A DNA stretch of 64,000 nt from NCBI RefSeq assembly GCF_036032445.1, contig NZ_CP107932.1:5458501-5522500 (forward strand), in the 5' to 3' direction. Source of the stretch: Nocardia sp. NBC_00416. GTDB taxonomy: Bacteria > Actinomycetota > Actinomycetes > Mycobacteriales > Mycobacteriaceae. The translations under genes and the position numbers were made by a program. Numbering within the stretch: position 1 is the first letter of the stretch; each line of letters starts with the position of its first letter. The notes under the pieces were generated by a model. That model ran no database searches. It had not been told where the DNA came from and saw only the letters and a program-made list of their open reading frames with translations. This document shows positions 14,939-23,084 of this stretch, in pieces.

Positions 14939-15053
14939 GGGTTACCTCGCTGAATAGTTGATTTCGGTTGTGACGGAGTGGCTCTCGATTCGGCGCAGGG
15001 CATCGCTGGCACCGGCGCGTTCCGAAACTTATGTCCGTTCCGAATCATTCGAG

Positions 15054-15070
15054 TAACACGCCTTGTGTTA
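15054..15070. promoter_or_regulatory. Inverted repeat upstream of the second HTH/TPR regulator
   Basis: TAACAC-GCCTT-GTGTTA, perfect 6-bp arms with a 5-bp spacer, 52 bp before ATG 15123. It lies in the divergent promoter region between the 87-aa gene and the regulator. Candidate autoregulatory operator. Confidence 0.5.
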
Positions 15071-15122
15071 TCTCCGACCCCGGAATCTCCGTAGCCTCGA
15101 TAGAGCAGGGGCGCATCGAAGG

Positions 15123-16325
15123 ATGGCGAGAGCGATGGACACGAGCATCGGCGCGCGGATCAAACATTTTCGCGGCAGATCAATGACCCAAACCCAGTTG
15201 GCGGACTTGGCCGAGGTGCACCCGTCTCTGATCCGGCAACTGGAGCAGGGAAAGCGGGAAGGTGCCAGCATCATGAGCTTGCACAAGATCTCGAAGGCTC
15301 TGGATGTCGATATCGCCGACCTTGTCGGGAAGCGGCATGGGATCCCGTCCGAAGACCCGGGGGCCGGCGTTGTCGCCATTCGGCATGCGCTGAATTCGGT
15401 GGATGACCTGATCGACGACGGGCCCGGACAATTGCCGGTCACGCTGCACGAAGCCAGGCGGGCTGTCGATTACGCGTGGGGCGCCTACTGGAACGGTCGG
15501 TACGAGACGCTTACTGCGGTGCTACCGCCCGGGCTCTCGCAGTTACGGGCAACCGCTCACGCCGCTCGGCGCAGCGAAATAGCCCCGGCCCATGAGCTGT
15601 TGGCTCGGATGTACTGGGTGACCGGTTGCACGCTGGTCCACCTCGGGCAGTCCGATCCGGCGTTCGCGGCGATCCGGTCTGCGCTGACCGCGGCTGAACG
15701 CGGCAATGATTCGCTACTCGCCGCGACACTGCGCGGTTCGGTGTCATGGCAACTGCTCGTCCAGGGCCGCTACGAGGAGTCCCACAAGGTGGCGCTCAAA
15801 GCGGCCGCGTCGGTGGAGCCGGTCGGCGAGGCCACCGAAGAGCAGTTGGCTGTATACGGATCGCTGGTGCTGCAAGGAGCGACCGCCGCCGGTCGGCAGC
15901 AGCGCGTTCAGGACGCGCTGGATATCGTTGTCGCGGCGCAGGAGGTGGCATCGCGCTTGCCCGGTGACACCAAGCATTACGAGTGCAACTTCGGGCCATC
16001 GCAAGTGGTGATGCAGTCGGTCGATGTGAATGTGTCCTCGGAGCGGTATCCGGAGGCGATCGAGGCGGCGAAAGCGATGCCGGACGGCGGCGCGGGGCTC
16101 GCGCAGGTGAGTCGGGCGCGGCATCGACTCGATCAGGCCGCGGCTCTCGCCCGCACCGGACAGAACCAGCGGGCCCTGGACATGCTGCTGACCGCGGAGC
16201 GGATCGGCGGCCGGGACTGGGTGCGGTACCAAACGCTGCTGAAGCAGGTTGTCGCCGAGCTGCGGGAGAAGGAGCGCCAGCACAGCGCGTTACGAAGCTT
16301 GGCCGAGCGCGCTGGTGTGCGATAG
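15123..16325 (+). CDS. HTH (XRE-type)/TPR-like transcriptional regulator
   Basis: 400 aa. A Cro/C1-type HTH occupies residues 8-65 (ARIKHFRGRSMTQTQLADLA, HPSLIRQLEQGKREG, LHKISKALDVDIADLVG). The rest is helical repeat sequence (ELLARMYWVTGCTLVHLGQ, AIRSALTAAERGNDS, GSVSWQLLVQGRYEESHKVA, RALDMLLTAERIGGRDW) typical of TPR-like sensor domains. ATG 15123 or ATG 15135 could be used; neither has an ideal ribosome site. Same gene plan as 7747-9069 but a more conventional HTH. Divergent from the 87-aa/Cys-rich pair. Confidence 0.8.
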   Translation: MARAMDTSIGARIKHFRGRSMTQTQLADLAEVHPSLIRQLEQGKREGASIMSLHKISKALDVDIADLVGKRHGIPSEDPGAGVVAIRHALNSVDDLIDDGPGQLPVTLHEARRAVDYAWGAYWNGRYETLTAVLPPGLSQLRATAHAARRSEIAPAHELLARMYWVTGCTLVHLGQSDPAFAAIRSALTAAERGNDSLLAATLRGSVSWQLLVQGRYEESHKVALKAAASVEPVGEATEEQLAVYGSLVLQGATAAGRQQRVQDALDIVVAAQEVASRLPGDTKHYECNFGPSQVVMQSVDVNVSSERYPEAIEAAKAMPDGGAGLAQVSRARHRLDQAAALARTGQNQRALDMLLTAERIGGRDWVRYQTLLKQVVAELREKERQHSALRSLAERAGVR

Positions 16326-16512
16326 CGGGCTCGGGCCAGCCGTAAATGCTTGCGTCCGCCTGGTATTCGCAGGTGTCGGAGGATTTTCGAGACGAAGCAC
16401 GGCACCTGTTAGCGGATGTGGATGATTCCGGAATCGGCGCATGTGGTGCGGTTCGGCGCGCAGCGTGACCGAGCTGTCGCGTGACCGAACTTCGGACGTC
16501 GGTGTCGGCGCT

Positions 16513-17031
16513 TCAGCAGTGGTCGTTCGCTGTGCGGCCGGTGGCGAGTTGAGCTCCGCACGCGTCCTGGATCTCACGGGCGAGTTGCTGTTCGGGGCGG
16601 CCCCAGCCTGCTCCCCACTCGTCTTCGAGACCGAATATCCGGCCGAGCGGAAGTGCGATGACACTGTCGTCCCAGTCGGACTCGACGACGATTTCGCACA
16701 CCTTGTCCAGCACCCATTTCTCGGTGGCTCGGTTGTCGGCATGCAGGCGCGCGAGTTGGGTGAATGCCACCTGGGCCGCGGCTGCCTCCGACTCCGGGAT
16801 GGCCGCGGCGCAGTCGGCCAGCGCCGCGGGCAGTATGTCGCGGACCTCATGAGTATCGCTGCTGCTCAGGCCGGCCAATTTCCTGAGCGTTTCACCGTCG
16901 TAGCCTCGAGCCAGCCAGTGCGCTGCCCAGAGCGGTATCCGTTCGGACGGGGCAGTGTCGAGCGCCACCCACGCGGCGACCAACTCGGGGGCCGGGATCT
17001 CGCCGGAGTCGGCCGCGGGCCAGTCGTGCAT
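16513..17031 (-). CDS. Hypothetical protein, helical
   Basis: 172 aa from ATG 17031. Visible features: acidic helices (IPAPELVAAWVALDTAPSER, WLARGYDGETLRKLAGLSS, VRDILPAALADC), a Trp-rich end (GLEDEWGAGWGRPEQQL) and no membrane segment or enzyme motif. An HxxV..L-type repeat is not seen. It converges on the second HTH/TPR regulator and is divergent from the cold-shock-like gene. In-frame sequence upstream of ATG 17031 is antisense to the cold-shock-like gene, so the shorter form is chosen. Confidence 0.55.
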   Translation of the reverse strand: MHDWPAADSGEIPAPELVAAWVALDTAPSERIPLWAAHWLARGYDGETLRKLAGLSSSDTHEVRDILPAALADCAAAIPESEAAAAQVAFTQLARLHADNRATEKWVLDKVCEIVVESDWDDSVIALPLGRIFGLEDEWGAGWGRPEQQLAREIQDACGAQLATGRTANDHC

Positions 17032-17127
17032 GCCGACCAGGATGCCCGACGAACTCGGGCAGCGCGAAATGGTTTTCTGGGATCGTAGAACGCGACCGAG
17101 TGGGCCGCGACAGGCGAGGGGCGATAG

Positions 17128-17349
17128 ATGGAAACCGGCACGGTGTGGCGTTGGAAGCCGCGTAACGGTACCGGCGTGATCGAGCTCGATGACGCCGACA
17201 GCACGCTCGTCTGGTTCCATCTGTCGCACGCTCGCGGGGATCTCGACATCACCACGATCGCCGAGGGGCTGCCGGTCGATGTCGAAGTCGAAGCGATCCC
17301 GCAGGGGGAATACGCGTACCGCGCGAAGTCGGTGCACCCAAGAGACTGA
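17128..17349 (+). CDS. Cold-shock-domain-like small protein
   Basis: 73 aa. GTVWRWKPRNGTGVIELDD, VWFHLSHARGDLD and VDVEVEAIPQGEYAYRAKSV follow the strand order of a cold-shock OB domain (GTVKWF...GFGFI...FVHFS...V.F). However, the aromatic RNP1/RNP2 residues are only partly kept (W instead of KWF, GTGVI instead of GFGFI), so nucleic-acid binding may differ from classical Csp proteins. GAGGGG lies just upstream of ATG 17128. Confidence 0.65.
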   Translation: METGTVWRWKPRNGTGVIELDDADSTLVWFHLSHARGDLDITTIAEGLPVDVEVEAIPQGEYAYRAKSVHPRD

Positions 17350-17400
17350 TACCCACTGCCCTGGCCGCCGCCATCTCGTACTCCGATGGCTGAGCCCGAC

Positions 17401-18006
17401 TCAAGCCCCGATAGCGTCCACGCTCCGCAGGTGATCCAGTGCGCTGGCGACGTGGTCAGAGGTGAAGATGCGGCCCTTACGCTCACTCCATCGTCGTACT
17501 GCCGCAGTAGCGGCGTGCGGTGTCCGGGCATTCTCGTGGGTCGCGACCCAATGCGTGGTCGCCAGTAATTCGACGCCGTAGGCGCCTTCGAATCCTGACA
17601 CGATCTCGAGGACCCTATCGAGAGTTCTGGTCACTTCAACCGAGGCCGGCCCATCCATGTACGCGACAAGCTGACGCCGACCGTCGGGTTTGACGGAGAT
17701 CGGCCGTAGTTCGAGGACCCGATCGTTGCCGTCGCCGTAGCCTTCCAGGAACGTTCCCTCCATCTGCTGGACCATATGGCGGGCTGCGTCACTGTAGGGG
17801 CCGTACTTGGCCTGAGCGAATACCATCCGGGGATCGGGTGCCACAAGCGTCGCGAAGTAGAGCAACTTCTGTAATTCGAGGTGTGAGGTCCCGCTGTCGG
17901 TGTAGGGATCGATCATCGACTTCGCGGCGGCGTACTGGTCGACCAGTGCGAGCACAAGAGCCCGTCCAGGCGTCATTCTCGGTTGCTCGGCGAGTGAAGC
18001 GATCAT
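17401..18006 (-). CDS. DarG-type antitoxin C-terminal domain, macrodomain absent
   Basis: 201 aa. RMTPGRALVLALVDQY, LELQKLLYFATLV, KYGPYSDAARHMVQQMEGTF, LEGYGDGND, ELLATTHWVA and RRWSERKGRIFTSDHV match the domain that follows the macrodomain in DarG, the antitoxin that removes ADP-ribose from DNA and binds the toxin DarT. The macrodomain (about 150 residues) is missing: this ORF begins in the linker, and immediately upstream lies only a 26-codon ORF coupled by an ATGA overlap. No DarT gene is near. It is either a decayed antitoxin or a free-standing toxin-binding domain. Confidence 0.7.
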   Translation of the reverse strand: MIASLAEQPRMTPGRALVLALVDQYAAAKSMIDPYTDSGTSHLELQKLLYFATLVAPDPRMVFAQAKYGPYSDAARHMVQQMEGTFLEGYGDGNDRVLELRPISVKPDGRRQLVAYMDGPASVEVTRTLDRVLEIVSGFEGAYGVELLATTHWVATHENARTPHAATAAVRRWSERKGRIFTSDHVASALDHLRSVDAIGA

Positions 18007-18083
18007 GCAGGCGCCACGATCGAGGCCAGTCGGGATCCCGCCACCTGGTAGATCCCCAGATCAGCGTTGAAGCGATAGGTCAC
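18003..18083 (-). CDS. 26-codon ORF coupled to the DarG-like gene
   Basis: GTG 18083 with AGGAAGG seven bases upstream, ending in TGA that overlaps the next ATG by 4 bp. The peptide (VTYRFNADLGIYQVAGSRLA, then SIVAPA) has no recognised family. It may be a leader coupling translation, or the remnant start of a longer gene. Confidence 0.4.
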   Translation of the reverse strand: MTYRFNADLGIYQVAGSRLASIVAPA

Positions 18084-18364
18084 GAGCGATCCTTCCTGTT
18101 GTCACAGGTAGGCACGAACGGAGTTCCACGGCGGCCGAGTGTTCGAGGGTACTTCAGCTGCGGCCATCGAGTTGATCCGAATATGTTGGGAGGCAATCGG
18201 ATACGTGCCGACATCAGCCAGCGTAACGTCCAGGATTCGGGTCGATGTAGGTCCAGTAGAGGACTCTGCGGTCGCGGTGTTGTGGTGCAGCGTCTGACCG
18301 GAATCACCGAGGAGCGGGTTCGCCTACCGCCGGTGCACGGTACATCTGTATCTCGAAATGAAGC
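18084..18364. other. Gene-free stretch before tRNA-Arg
   Basis: About 280 bp without a convincing gene on either strand. The base composition is mixed, with a lower-GC part around 18170-18210. No att-like repeat of the neighbouring tRNAs was found by eye. Confidence 0.4.
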
Positions 18365-18401
18365 ACTCCGCCGCTGCGGTCGCAGCGGCGGAGTACTTTT
18401 T
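18365..18401 (+). terminator. Strong hairpin with T-run
   Basis: ACTCCGCCGCTGCG / CGCAGCGGCGGAGT, 14 bp with a 2-base apex, followed by TACTTTTT on the plus strand. On the minus strand it lies directly after tRNA-Arg(ACG), so it may end transcripts from both sides. Confidence 0.8.
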
Positions 18402-18402
18402 G

Positions 18403-18475
18403 TGCGCCCGAAGGGATTCGAACCCCTAACCTTCTGATCCGTAGTCAGATGCTCTATCCGTTGAGCTACGGGCGC
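18403..18475 (-). tRNA. tRNA-Arg(ACG)
   Basis: Acceptor arms GCGCCCG / CGGGCGC, D-arm TAGCTCAACGGATAGAGCA, anticodon stem-loop CTGACTACGGATCAG (anticodon ACG), T-arm GGGGTTCGAATCCC, discriminator A; CCA is not encoded. It is the substrate of TadA (A34 to inosine). Confidence 0.97.
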
Positions 18476-18492
18476 ATGTCTTATTCAGTTGT

Positions 18493-18510
18493 CACCCGGT
18501 TTCCCGGGTG
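18493..18510 (-). terminator. Hairpin after tRNA-Ser(GCU)
   Basis: CACCCGG-TTTC-CCGGGTG directly downstream of the tRNA CCA end on the minus strand. A 7-bp stem without a T-run. Confidence 0.5.
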
Positions 18511-18600
18511 TGGCGGAGGCGAGAGGATTTGAACCTCCGGTCCCCGTGAAGGGACAACTCATTAGCAGTGAGTCCCATTCGGCCGCTCTGGCACGCCTCC
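18511..18600 (-). tRNA. tRNA-Ser(GCU)
   Basis: Acceptor GGAGGCG / CGCCTCC, anticodon loop with GCT within ACTCACTGCTAATGAGT, long variable arm, T-loop GGTTCAAATCC, discriminator G, and encoded CCA (18511-18513 on the plus strand as TGG). Reads AGC/AGU. Confidence 0.96.
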
Positions 18601-18692
18601 TGGAGCCTTCTCTTCGAGGGCGCCGGTCCTTCCGGACCGCCGAGCAGAAAGGCTACCCGAGCTTGTACAGAAACTGCAAAACGGCTGGTCGA

Positions 18693-19430
18693 TCAGCGTA
18701 GGTGGCTGTCGAACCAGTCGAAGATACGGGTTCGGGAGTCGATCAGGTCGTCGCCGTCTTCTTCGTCGGTGTGATTGTCGGCGCGGTGCAGGAGACCGGG
18801 GTAGGAGATGACGAGGCTGGCGACCGCCGCCTGGGCGCCGGCGTCGCGGAGTTGGTCGACGTCGGCGGCGGGGGTGCTCGGTTCGGCGCCGAACATGCCC
18901 AGCCAGGGGGCCTGTAGGCGCGGTGCGGCGGATACCAGGGCTTCGGCCTGGTCGGTGAGGGGCGTGGTGATCCCGGGGGCGCCCACGCTCACCGCGGCGC
19001 CGATGGGACGGCTGGTCGCCACCAGGAAGGCCGCCGTACCGGCGGTGTCGAAACCGAGGGCGCCGATACAGTCCGGGAAGACGCCGCGCTGGGTCAACCA
19101 GTCGAAGCAGGCGTCGAAGTCTTCGAAGAGTTCGTCACCGAACACCCCGGCCGAGGACGCGGTGGCCCGGTGGAACAGGTTCGGTGCGACCACCAGCCAG
19201 CCTTCGCCGGCGAGCGCGCGCATGAACTCCAGCAACGATCCGGTGAACTTCCTGGATTCGTGCAGCAGCACGATCCCGCCGCGCGCGAAACCGTCGGGCT
19301 CGATCACCGTGATGGGCACATGTTCGTCGGCTTTCGGGCTGGTCGCAGCCTCGTCCGGCTGCTGGTCGTGGCCGCCTGCTTCCGCGTCGCCGCGCCGGAG
19401 CAGCGCGATATCGTCATAAGTGCCCGACAT
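18693..19430 (-). CDS. Dienelactone hydrolase-like alpha/beta hydrolase
   Basis: 245 aa. The fold of the dienelactone hydrolase family is recognisable: GGIVLLHESRKFTG (oxyanion strand), LAGEGWLVVAPNLFHRA, the nucleophile elbow IGALGFDTAGTAAFLV, APWLGMFGAE (acid strand) and ISYPGLLHRADNH with the catalytic-region His. At the elbow the usual G-x-C/S-x-G-G reads G-F-D-T-A-G, placing Asp where Cys or Ser attacks. It is therefore either inactive, or uses Asp as haloalkane dehalogenases do. The N-terminal 35 residues are charged and low-complexity. Divergent from the aminotransferase gene. Confidence 0.78.
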   Translation of the reverse strand: MSGTYDDIALLRRGDAEAGGHDQQPDEAATSPKADEHVPITVIEPDGFARGGIVLLHESRKFTGSLLEFMRALAGEGWLVVAPNLFHRATASSAGVFGDELFEDFDACFDWLTQRGVFPDCIGALGFDTAGTAAFLVATSRPIGAAVSVGAPGITTPLTDQAEALVSAAPRLQAPWLGMFGAEPSTPAADVDQLRDAGAQAAVASLVISYPGLLHRADNHTDEEDGDDLIDSRTRIFDWFDSHLR

Positions 19431-19524
19431 GTTCCCAGCGTAGGGCGATATGCCCGGACCGGGAAGAATTCGCTGGTGAACAGCCCGAACGTGGCTCGAT
19501 CGAGATCGGAACTAAGCTCGATAC

Positions 19525-20607
19525 GTGACCGCGCGCATCCGACCGGACCTCGATTCCATTCCGGCCTACGTTCCCGGCCGCAGCCATCCCGGCGCGGTCA
19601 AGCTGGCGAGCAACGAGACCACGGCCGGTCCGCTGCCCGCCGCGAGCAAGGCCATCGCCGAGTCGGTGGAACTGGCCAACCGCTATCCGGACAACCAGTC
19701 CGGTGAGCTGCGTGCGGCGCTGGCGGAGTTCCTCGGCGTCGAGCCGGCGAATATCGCCGTCGGCTGCGGCAGTGTGGCGCTGTGCCAGGAGCTGGTGCAG
19801 ATCACCTGCGCCGCCCCCACCGACGAGGTGCTGTTCGCGTGGCGGTCCTTCGAGGCCTACCCGATCATCACTCAGGTCGCCAACGCGACGGCGGTGACCG
19901 TGCCGTTGGCCGGTGATGTGCACGATCTGGACGCCATGGCGGCCGCCATCACCGACCGGACCCGGCTGGTGTTCGTGTGCAACCCGAACAACCCGTCCGG
20001 CACCGCGGTGGGCCGGGCGGAGTTGGAGCGCTTCCTCGACCGAGTGCCCGCCGGGGTTCTGGTAGCGCTGGACGAGGCGTACTACGAGTACCTGCGGCTG
20101 CCGGGCGACCATCCCGACGGGGTGGAACTGGCTCGATCCCGGCCGAATGTGGTTGTGCTGCGCACCTTCTCCAAGGCCTATGGCCTGGCCGGGCTGCGGG
20201 TGGGATACGCGGTCGGCGCGCCGGAAGTGATCGCCGCCCTGCTCAAGGTGCACATCACGTTCAGCGTGAGCCGGGTCGCGCAGGCGGCCGCCATCGCTTC
20301 CCTGGAGGCCCGTCACGAACTGCTGGACCGCACCGAGACCGTGATCGCCGAACGCGATCGGATCCGCGCGGCGCTGCTGGCGGCCGGGTACCGGGTGCCG
20401 CCGAGCGAATCGAACTTCGTCTGGATCGTCCTGGGGGCGGCGGCCACGGAATTCGCGGCGGCCAGCGCCGAGGCCGGAGTGGTCATCCGCCCCTTCGCCG
20501 GGGAAGGGGCGCGGGTCACCGCGGGCGATCCGCACGAGAACGATCTGTTCCTGCGGTTCGCGACCGACCCGGAAACCGTCGGTCGCTTCGTGCGGGCAGG
20601 CGTGTAG
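19525..20607 (+). CDS. pat: Aromatic/histidinol-phosphate-type aminotransferase
   Basis: 360 aa, PLP-dependent class I/II aminotransferase of the HisC subfamily. LASNETTAGPLP at the start, NRYPDNQSGELRAAL, VGCGSVALCQEL (cofactor phosphate), FVCNPNNPSGTAVG, ALDEAYYEYL (Asp to pyridine N), RTFSKAYGLAGLRVGYAV with the Schiff-base Lys of SKAYG, and the C-terminal LFLRFATD Arg. With tyrA in the same region it probably makes phenylalanine/tyrosine from the keto acids (actinobacterial Pat); a histidinol-phosphate role cannot be excluded. The start is GTG 19525. Confidence 0.88.
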   Translation: MTARIRPDLDSIPAYVPGRSHPGAVKLASNETTAGPLPAASKAIAESVELANRYPDNQSGELRAALAEFLGVEPANIAVGCGSVALCQELVQITCAAPTDEVLFAWRSFEAYPIITQVANATAVTVPLAGDVHDLDAMAAAITDRTRLVFVCNPNNPSGTAVGRAELERFLDRVPAGVLVALDEAYYEYLRLPGDHPDGVELARSRPNVVVLRTFSKAYGLAGLRVGYAVGAPEVIAALLKVHITFSVSRVAQAAAIASLEARHELLDRTETVIAERDRIRAALLAAGYRVPPSESNFVWIVLGAAATEFAAASAEAGVVIRPFAGEGARVTAGDPHENDLFLRFATDPETVGRFVRAGV

Positions 20608-20618
20608 TAGTCGACGGA

Positions 20619-21683
20619 TCAGTCGATCCCGAGCCCGCCCGCGATGGTGGGCCACGAGGTGACCAGTTCGTCGGCCCAGTACGGCCACGAGTGGGTTCCG
20701 GTCGGGCGGAAGTTGGCCGTGTAGGTGATGCCGAGGGTGTCGAGGCGCTGGGCGAGCCGGCGGGTGCAGAAATCGGTCGCCGCCTCGAGCGGGCCGCCCA
20801 TCGCCACACTGGTGGGGGTTTCCGGGTTGGTCAGCGAATCGTGGACACCGGGACGTCCGCTGCCCACCGACAGGTAGAGCGCTTTGCCGCGCAGCGCGGC
20901 CGCGTGCAGCGTCACGTCGTGGGCCAGCCAGGCCGGGTCCTCGGGGGCGCCGAACATGTTCTCCGGGTCGCCCTTGTAGGTCGATACGACGACCCGGGCC
21001 TGGGCCTGCCCGAGGTCGGTGCCGGTGGAGAAACATCCGCTGTGCGCGCCGACCGCCTGATAGAGGTCCGGTCGGCGGATCGCCAGCATCATGGCCGCTT
21101 CGGCGCCCATCGACGTGCCGACCACCGCGTTGCGGCCGTTCCCCGAGAACTCGGTGTCCAGCAGCGGCGGCAGTTCCTCGGTGAGGAAGGTCTCCCATTT
21201 GTTGACGCCGAGCACCGGATCGGGGCGCTGCCAGTCGGTGTAGAAGCTGGCGGGGCCGCCGACGGTGAACACCACGTTCACCGGTTTATCGGCGTAGAAC
21301 TGGGCGGCCCGGCCGCGGTCGAGCCAGTTGTTGCTGTCGGGCTGGGTGCTGCGGCCGTCGAGCATGTAGACGGTGGGCCGGGGCTTGCTCCGGTCGGCGG
21401 GCAACAACACCAGCACCTGGACCGTGCGATGCATGGACGGGGAGTCGACGAAAACCCGCATCAGGCGTTCGTCGACGGGTTCGACGCCGATGATCGCGGC
21501 GCGCCGCGGCGGGATGGGTTCGGTTTTCTCGACCGGGCCCGGATCTTCGGCGGAGCCGGAATCGGGCCGCGCGGGGGCGGCGTGAAATGGACCGGGTACG
21601 GCTGCCGCGACGCCGGGCAGGACCCCACCGGACAGGGCGAGAGCGCCCGACACCACGGTGGCCAGACCGACGCGATACTTCAT
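20619..21683 (-). CDS. Ag85-type mycolyltransferase/esterase family protein
   Basis: 354 aa with a Sec signal peptide (MKYRVGLATVVSGALALSGG ending near AVAAAVPG). The alpha/beta-hydrolase core carries VVGTSMGAEAAMMLA (nucleophile Ser), STYKGDPENMFG and the final GTHSWPYWADEL with the catalytic His and Trp, all hallmarks of the antigen 85 (FbpA)/corynomycolyl transferase family, which move mycolic acids onto trehalose or arabinogalactan. A central ADKPVNVVFTVGGPASFYTD matches the carboxamide/substrate loop. ATG 21683 is preferred over ATG 21692 because of ribosome site spacing. Exported; its presence supports a mycolate-containing envelope. Confidence 0.87.
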   Translation of the reverse strand: MKYRVGLATVVSGALALSGGVLPGVAAAVPGPFHAAPARPDSGSAEDPGPVEKTEPIPPRRAAIIGVEPVDERLMRVFVDSPSMHRTVQVLVLLPADRSKPRPTVYMLDGRSTQPDSNNWLDRGRAAQFYADKPVNVVFTVGGPASFYTDWQRPDPVLGVNKWETFLTEELPPLLDTEFSGNGRNAVVGTSMGAEAAMMLAIRRPDLYQAVGAHSGCFSTGTDLGQAQARVVVSTYKGDPENMFGAPEDPAWLAHDVTLHAAALRGKALYLSVGSGRPGVHDSLTNPETPTSVAMGGPLEAATDFCTRRLAQRLDTLGITYTANFRPTGTHSWPYWADELVTSWPTIAGGLGID

Positions 21684-21935
21684 GGCGCCCATCCTGCCAG
21701 ACCCCCGGGTTTCGGCAGCTCACCTGCAAGCGTCCGCGATAAACGCCGTGACCAGCTATTTCTACGGCCTTGTCGCTGAATGACTCTCGAATCGTGGTGA
21801 TCGACTCGCGGGTGGGCCGCACCCGGTCCGGGTGGCGAACATCACCGGCGCCGGACGCCGCGCCGTGACCCCGAAAGCGGGTGTGCCACGCGGAGTAACC
21901 TCCCTTCGAGAGCCGGACCGGATGGAGAGGACCTC

Positions 21936-23084
21936 GTGACGGGCGCGCGGATGGTTGGGCTTTTCGCCGGGATCGGAGGGCTGGAACTCGGGCTGGCGGC
22001 CCACGGCTGGCATTCGACGCTGCTCTGCGAGATCGACCAGGGGGCCCGGGCCGTGCTGGCCGACCGGTTCCCCGCGGCCGAACTGCACACCGATATCACC
22101 CGATTGCGCGCATTGCCGTCGGACACAGAGTTGGTGGCCGCGGGATTCCCGTGCCAGGACCTGTCGCAGGCGGGCCGGACCGCGGGCATCACCGGCACTC
22201 GATCGAGTCTGGTCGATCATGTCTTCCGGCTGGTGCGGCGCAAACGCGGTCCGCGCTGGCTGTTGATCGAGAATGTGCCGTTCATGCTGCAACTCGGTCG
22301 TGGGGCGGCCATGCGCCATATCACCGCCGCGCTCGACGAACTCGGATACACCTGGGCCTACCGGGTGGTCGACGCCCGCGCTTTCGGTCTGCCGCAGCGA
22401 CGCAACCGGGTGCTGATGCTGGCGTCGCGCACCGAGGACCCGCGCACCGTGTTGTTCGCCGATGACGCCGGGCCGCGGCTGCTCGGATCCCCGGAACACG
22501 ATCCGTGCGGCTTCTACTGGACCGAGGGTGTGCGCGGGCTGGGCTGGGTGGTGAACGCCGTTCCCACGCTGAAGGGCGGATCGGGGCTGGGCATCGCCAG
22601 CCCGCCGGCGGTGCGGCTACCGTCCGGAGAGATGGTCACGCCCGGGATCTCGGACGGGGAGCGGCTCCAAGGATTCGCTCCGGGCTGGACGGAGCCGGCG
22701 CTCGAGGTGCCCGGGTTCCGACCGGGTCAGCGCTGGAAACTGGTGGGTAACGCGGTGAGCGTGCGGATGGCGGAGTGGGTCGGTTCCCGGCTGCGTGATC
22801 CGGCCGAGCCGATCCCGGGGCATATTCCGCTGCCGCCGGGCAGTCCGTGGCCGGGTGCGGCCTGGGGGAGCGCCGGCCAGGCGTTCGAGGTGCCGCTCTC
22901 GCCGTGGCCCGTGCACCGCCCGTACGAAGACCTGCGATTTTTTCTCACCGACACCCAATTGCTCTCGGCGCGTGCCACCGCCGGTTTCCTGCGCCGCACG
23001 GGAATGGGGACGCTGCGGTTCCCGGCCGGTTTCCTCGACGATGTGCAGGCCCATCTGGATCGCATGGGTGGTTGGGCGGCATGA
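21936..23084 (+). CDS. dcm: DNA (cytosine-5)-methyltransferase
   Basis: 382 aa. Motif order of C5-methyltransferases: I (VGLFAGIGGLELGL), IV (AAGFPCQDLSQAG with the catalytic Cys), VI (WLLIENVPFM), VIII (GLPQRRNRVLML) and X (KLVGNAVSVRMAEWV). The target-recognition region lies between VIII and X (about residues 175-260) and cannot be read for specificity. GTG 21936 follows GGAGAGG. Its stop overlaps the vsr start (ATGA). No restriction endonuclease is adjacent, so it is a solitary methylase with mismatch-repair partner. Confidence 0.92.
   Translation: MTGARMVGLFAGIGGLELGLAAHGWHSTLLCEIDQGARAVLADRFPAAELHTDITRLRALPSDTELVAAGFPCQDLSQAGRTAGITGTRSSLVDHVFRLVRRKRGPRWLLIENVPFMLQLGRGAAMRHITAALDELGYTWAYRVVDARAFGLPQRRNRVLMLASRTEDPRTVLFADDAGPRLLGSPEHDPCGFYWTEGVRGLGWVVNAVPTLKGGSGLGIASPPAVRLPSGEMVTPGISDGERLQGFAPGWTEPALEVPGFRPGQRWKLVGNAVSVRMAEWVGSRLRDPAEPIPGHIPLPPGSPWPGAAWGSAGQAFEVPLSPWPVHRPYEDLRFFLTDTQLLSARATAGFLRRTGMGTLRFPAGFLDDVQAHLDRMGGWAA

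Noticed and set aside
18240..18364. Possible degenerate tRNA-like sequence upstream of the 18365 terminator
   Set aside because: GGGTTCG-like T-arm bases are present but no acceptor pairing or anticodon stem could be built.
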